A DNA stretch of 64,000 nt from Rhipicephalus microplus. Lineage: Eukaryota > Arthropoda > Arachnida > Ixodida > Ixodidae. Positions 63,677-64,000 of this stretch are shown piece after piece. Position numbers and translations under genes: made by a program. The notes under the pieces are model-generated. The model worked only from the letters and a program-made list of their open reading frames with translations. It was not told the origin of the DNA and did no database searches. The DNA lies in assembly GCF_043290135.1 (NCBI RefSeq), contig NW_027464588.1:3299501-3363500 (forward strand). Direction: 5' to 3'. Numbering within the stretch: position 1 is the first letter of the stretch; every line of letters begins with the position of its first letter.

Positions 63677-64000
63677 TGTGGTGGTTCTTGAGCCCTCAGA
63701 CGCAGAAACCCAAGACAAGGACAAGAAAAACATTTATCGACTTCACACACATAACAATCACAACACTCTGGTTATCTGTACAACACACTGGGTCCATAAT
63801 TCAGTCATACAGTCCTTATGTCTACGCGCACGCGAGTAACCAACGTGTCCTCACTACTCGGAAGTCTAATTCCGTTGGGTGCCACTCACGCTCCCGCTCA
63901 AGACGATGGCGTCGACGACGCACCCTCGCCACGGGAAGGCTGCCAAGTGCACGGGAGCTCACGAACAGAGCATCAGCCGCTCGTGCTGGACGAGGCGGCC
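63677..64000 (-). repeat. 5' LTR of element A (runs off the window)
   Basis: Plus strand starts TGTGGTGGTTCTTGAGCCCT and follows 44570 on with substitutions and small indels. About 324 bp of an expected ~840 bp are in the window. Next to it on the inside TGGGAAGTCTCTGCCAG is the likely primer-binding site. Confidence 0.8.

Larger units (their letters stand above)
44570..64000 (-). mobile_element. Element A: Gmr1-order Ty3/gypsy, split by three nested insertions
   Basis: A minus-strand element whose 3' LTR is 44570-45410 and whose 5' LTR starts at 63677 and runs off the right edge. Its pieces are 45411-47901, 51825-52504, 57135-57250 and 62384-63676; the gaps are LINE D, element B and element C. 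Across the junctions protein frames rejoin: the integrase zinc finger meets its core across D, and the protease flap meets its end across B. The order gag - PR - IN - RT - RNase H is seen directly in the piece 45527-47901. It has several stops and frameshifts and a damaged integrase site, so it is dead. Confidence 0.85.

Overview
This window looks like repeat-dense nuclear DNA of an arthropod, most likely a hard (ixodid) tick. The reasons are tRNA-derived SINEs of the kind I recall as Ruka from ixodid ticks, many decayed Ty3/gypsy, LINE and Penelope-like elements, and AT/GATA microsatellites. There is no bacterial-style gene organisation. No complete host gene could be recognised; one possible terminal host exon is listed with low confidence. 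The species call is from memory of repeat families and was not searched.

Layout, left to right. 1-1600: 5' end of a non-LTR retrotransposon on the minus strand (ORF1 with zinc knuckles, then the start of an endonuclease ORF2 running off the edge). 1630-7101: a decayed Ty3/gypsy integrase tail, then a decayed Ty3/gypsy element with both LTRs. 7366-8405, 16545-16932 and 18928-19637: three copies of a non-coding dispersed repeat, two of which carry a GGACG-type minisatellite. 8600-20900: scattered LINE, SINE and Penelope fragments plus a ~147-bp tandem array. 20977-25260: a nearly complete CsRn1-like Ty3/gypsy element on the minus strand with 140-bp LTRs. 25282-33242: a tandem array of ~455-bp units, each carrying a threonine-tRNA-like cloverleaf, in two inverted arms (5 and 12 complete copies), the right arm containing a 4-unit higher-order duplication. 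33273-37658: two Penelope-like elements head to head, both open over most of the reverse transcriptase/GIY-YIG protein and both carrying a hammerhead-ribozyme motif in the 3' region. 37727-44569: mostly unrecognised AT-rich sequence with one truncated SINE.

44570-64000 is one large minus-strand Ty3/gypsy element (called A here) that has been split by three later insertions: a LINE with an (ATCC)n tail (D, 47902-51824), a young plus-strand Ty3/gypsy element with near-identical LTRs and a GTCAT target duplication (B, 52505-57134), and a conventional minus-strand Ty3/gypsy element (C, 57251-62383). Reading A across the insertion points gives gag - protease - integrase - reverse transcriptase - RNase H, so integrase lies upstream of RT. 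That is the Gmr1-type (copia-like) order, not the usual Ty3/gypsy order. B belongs to the same type: it has an intact 969-codon gag-protease-integrase frame, and the end of RNase H survives directly downstream of integrase, but RT and most of RNase H are gone.

The most interesting signals are the Gmr1-order elements (one of them a young copy lacking RT with an open reading frame), the inverted tRNA-like satellite, and the paired Penelope-like elements with hammerhead motifs. All homology statements come from reading motifs by eye; none was checked by a database search.
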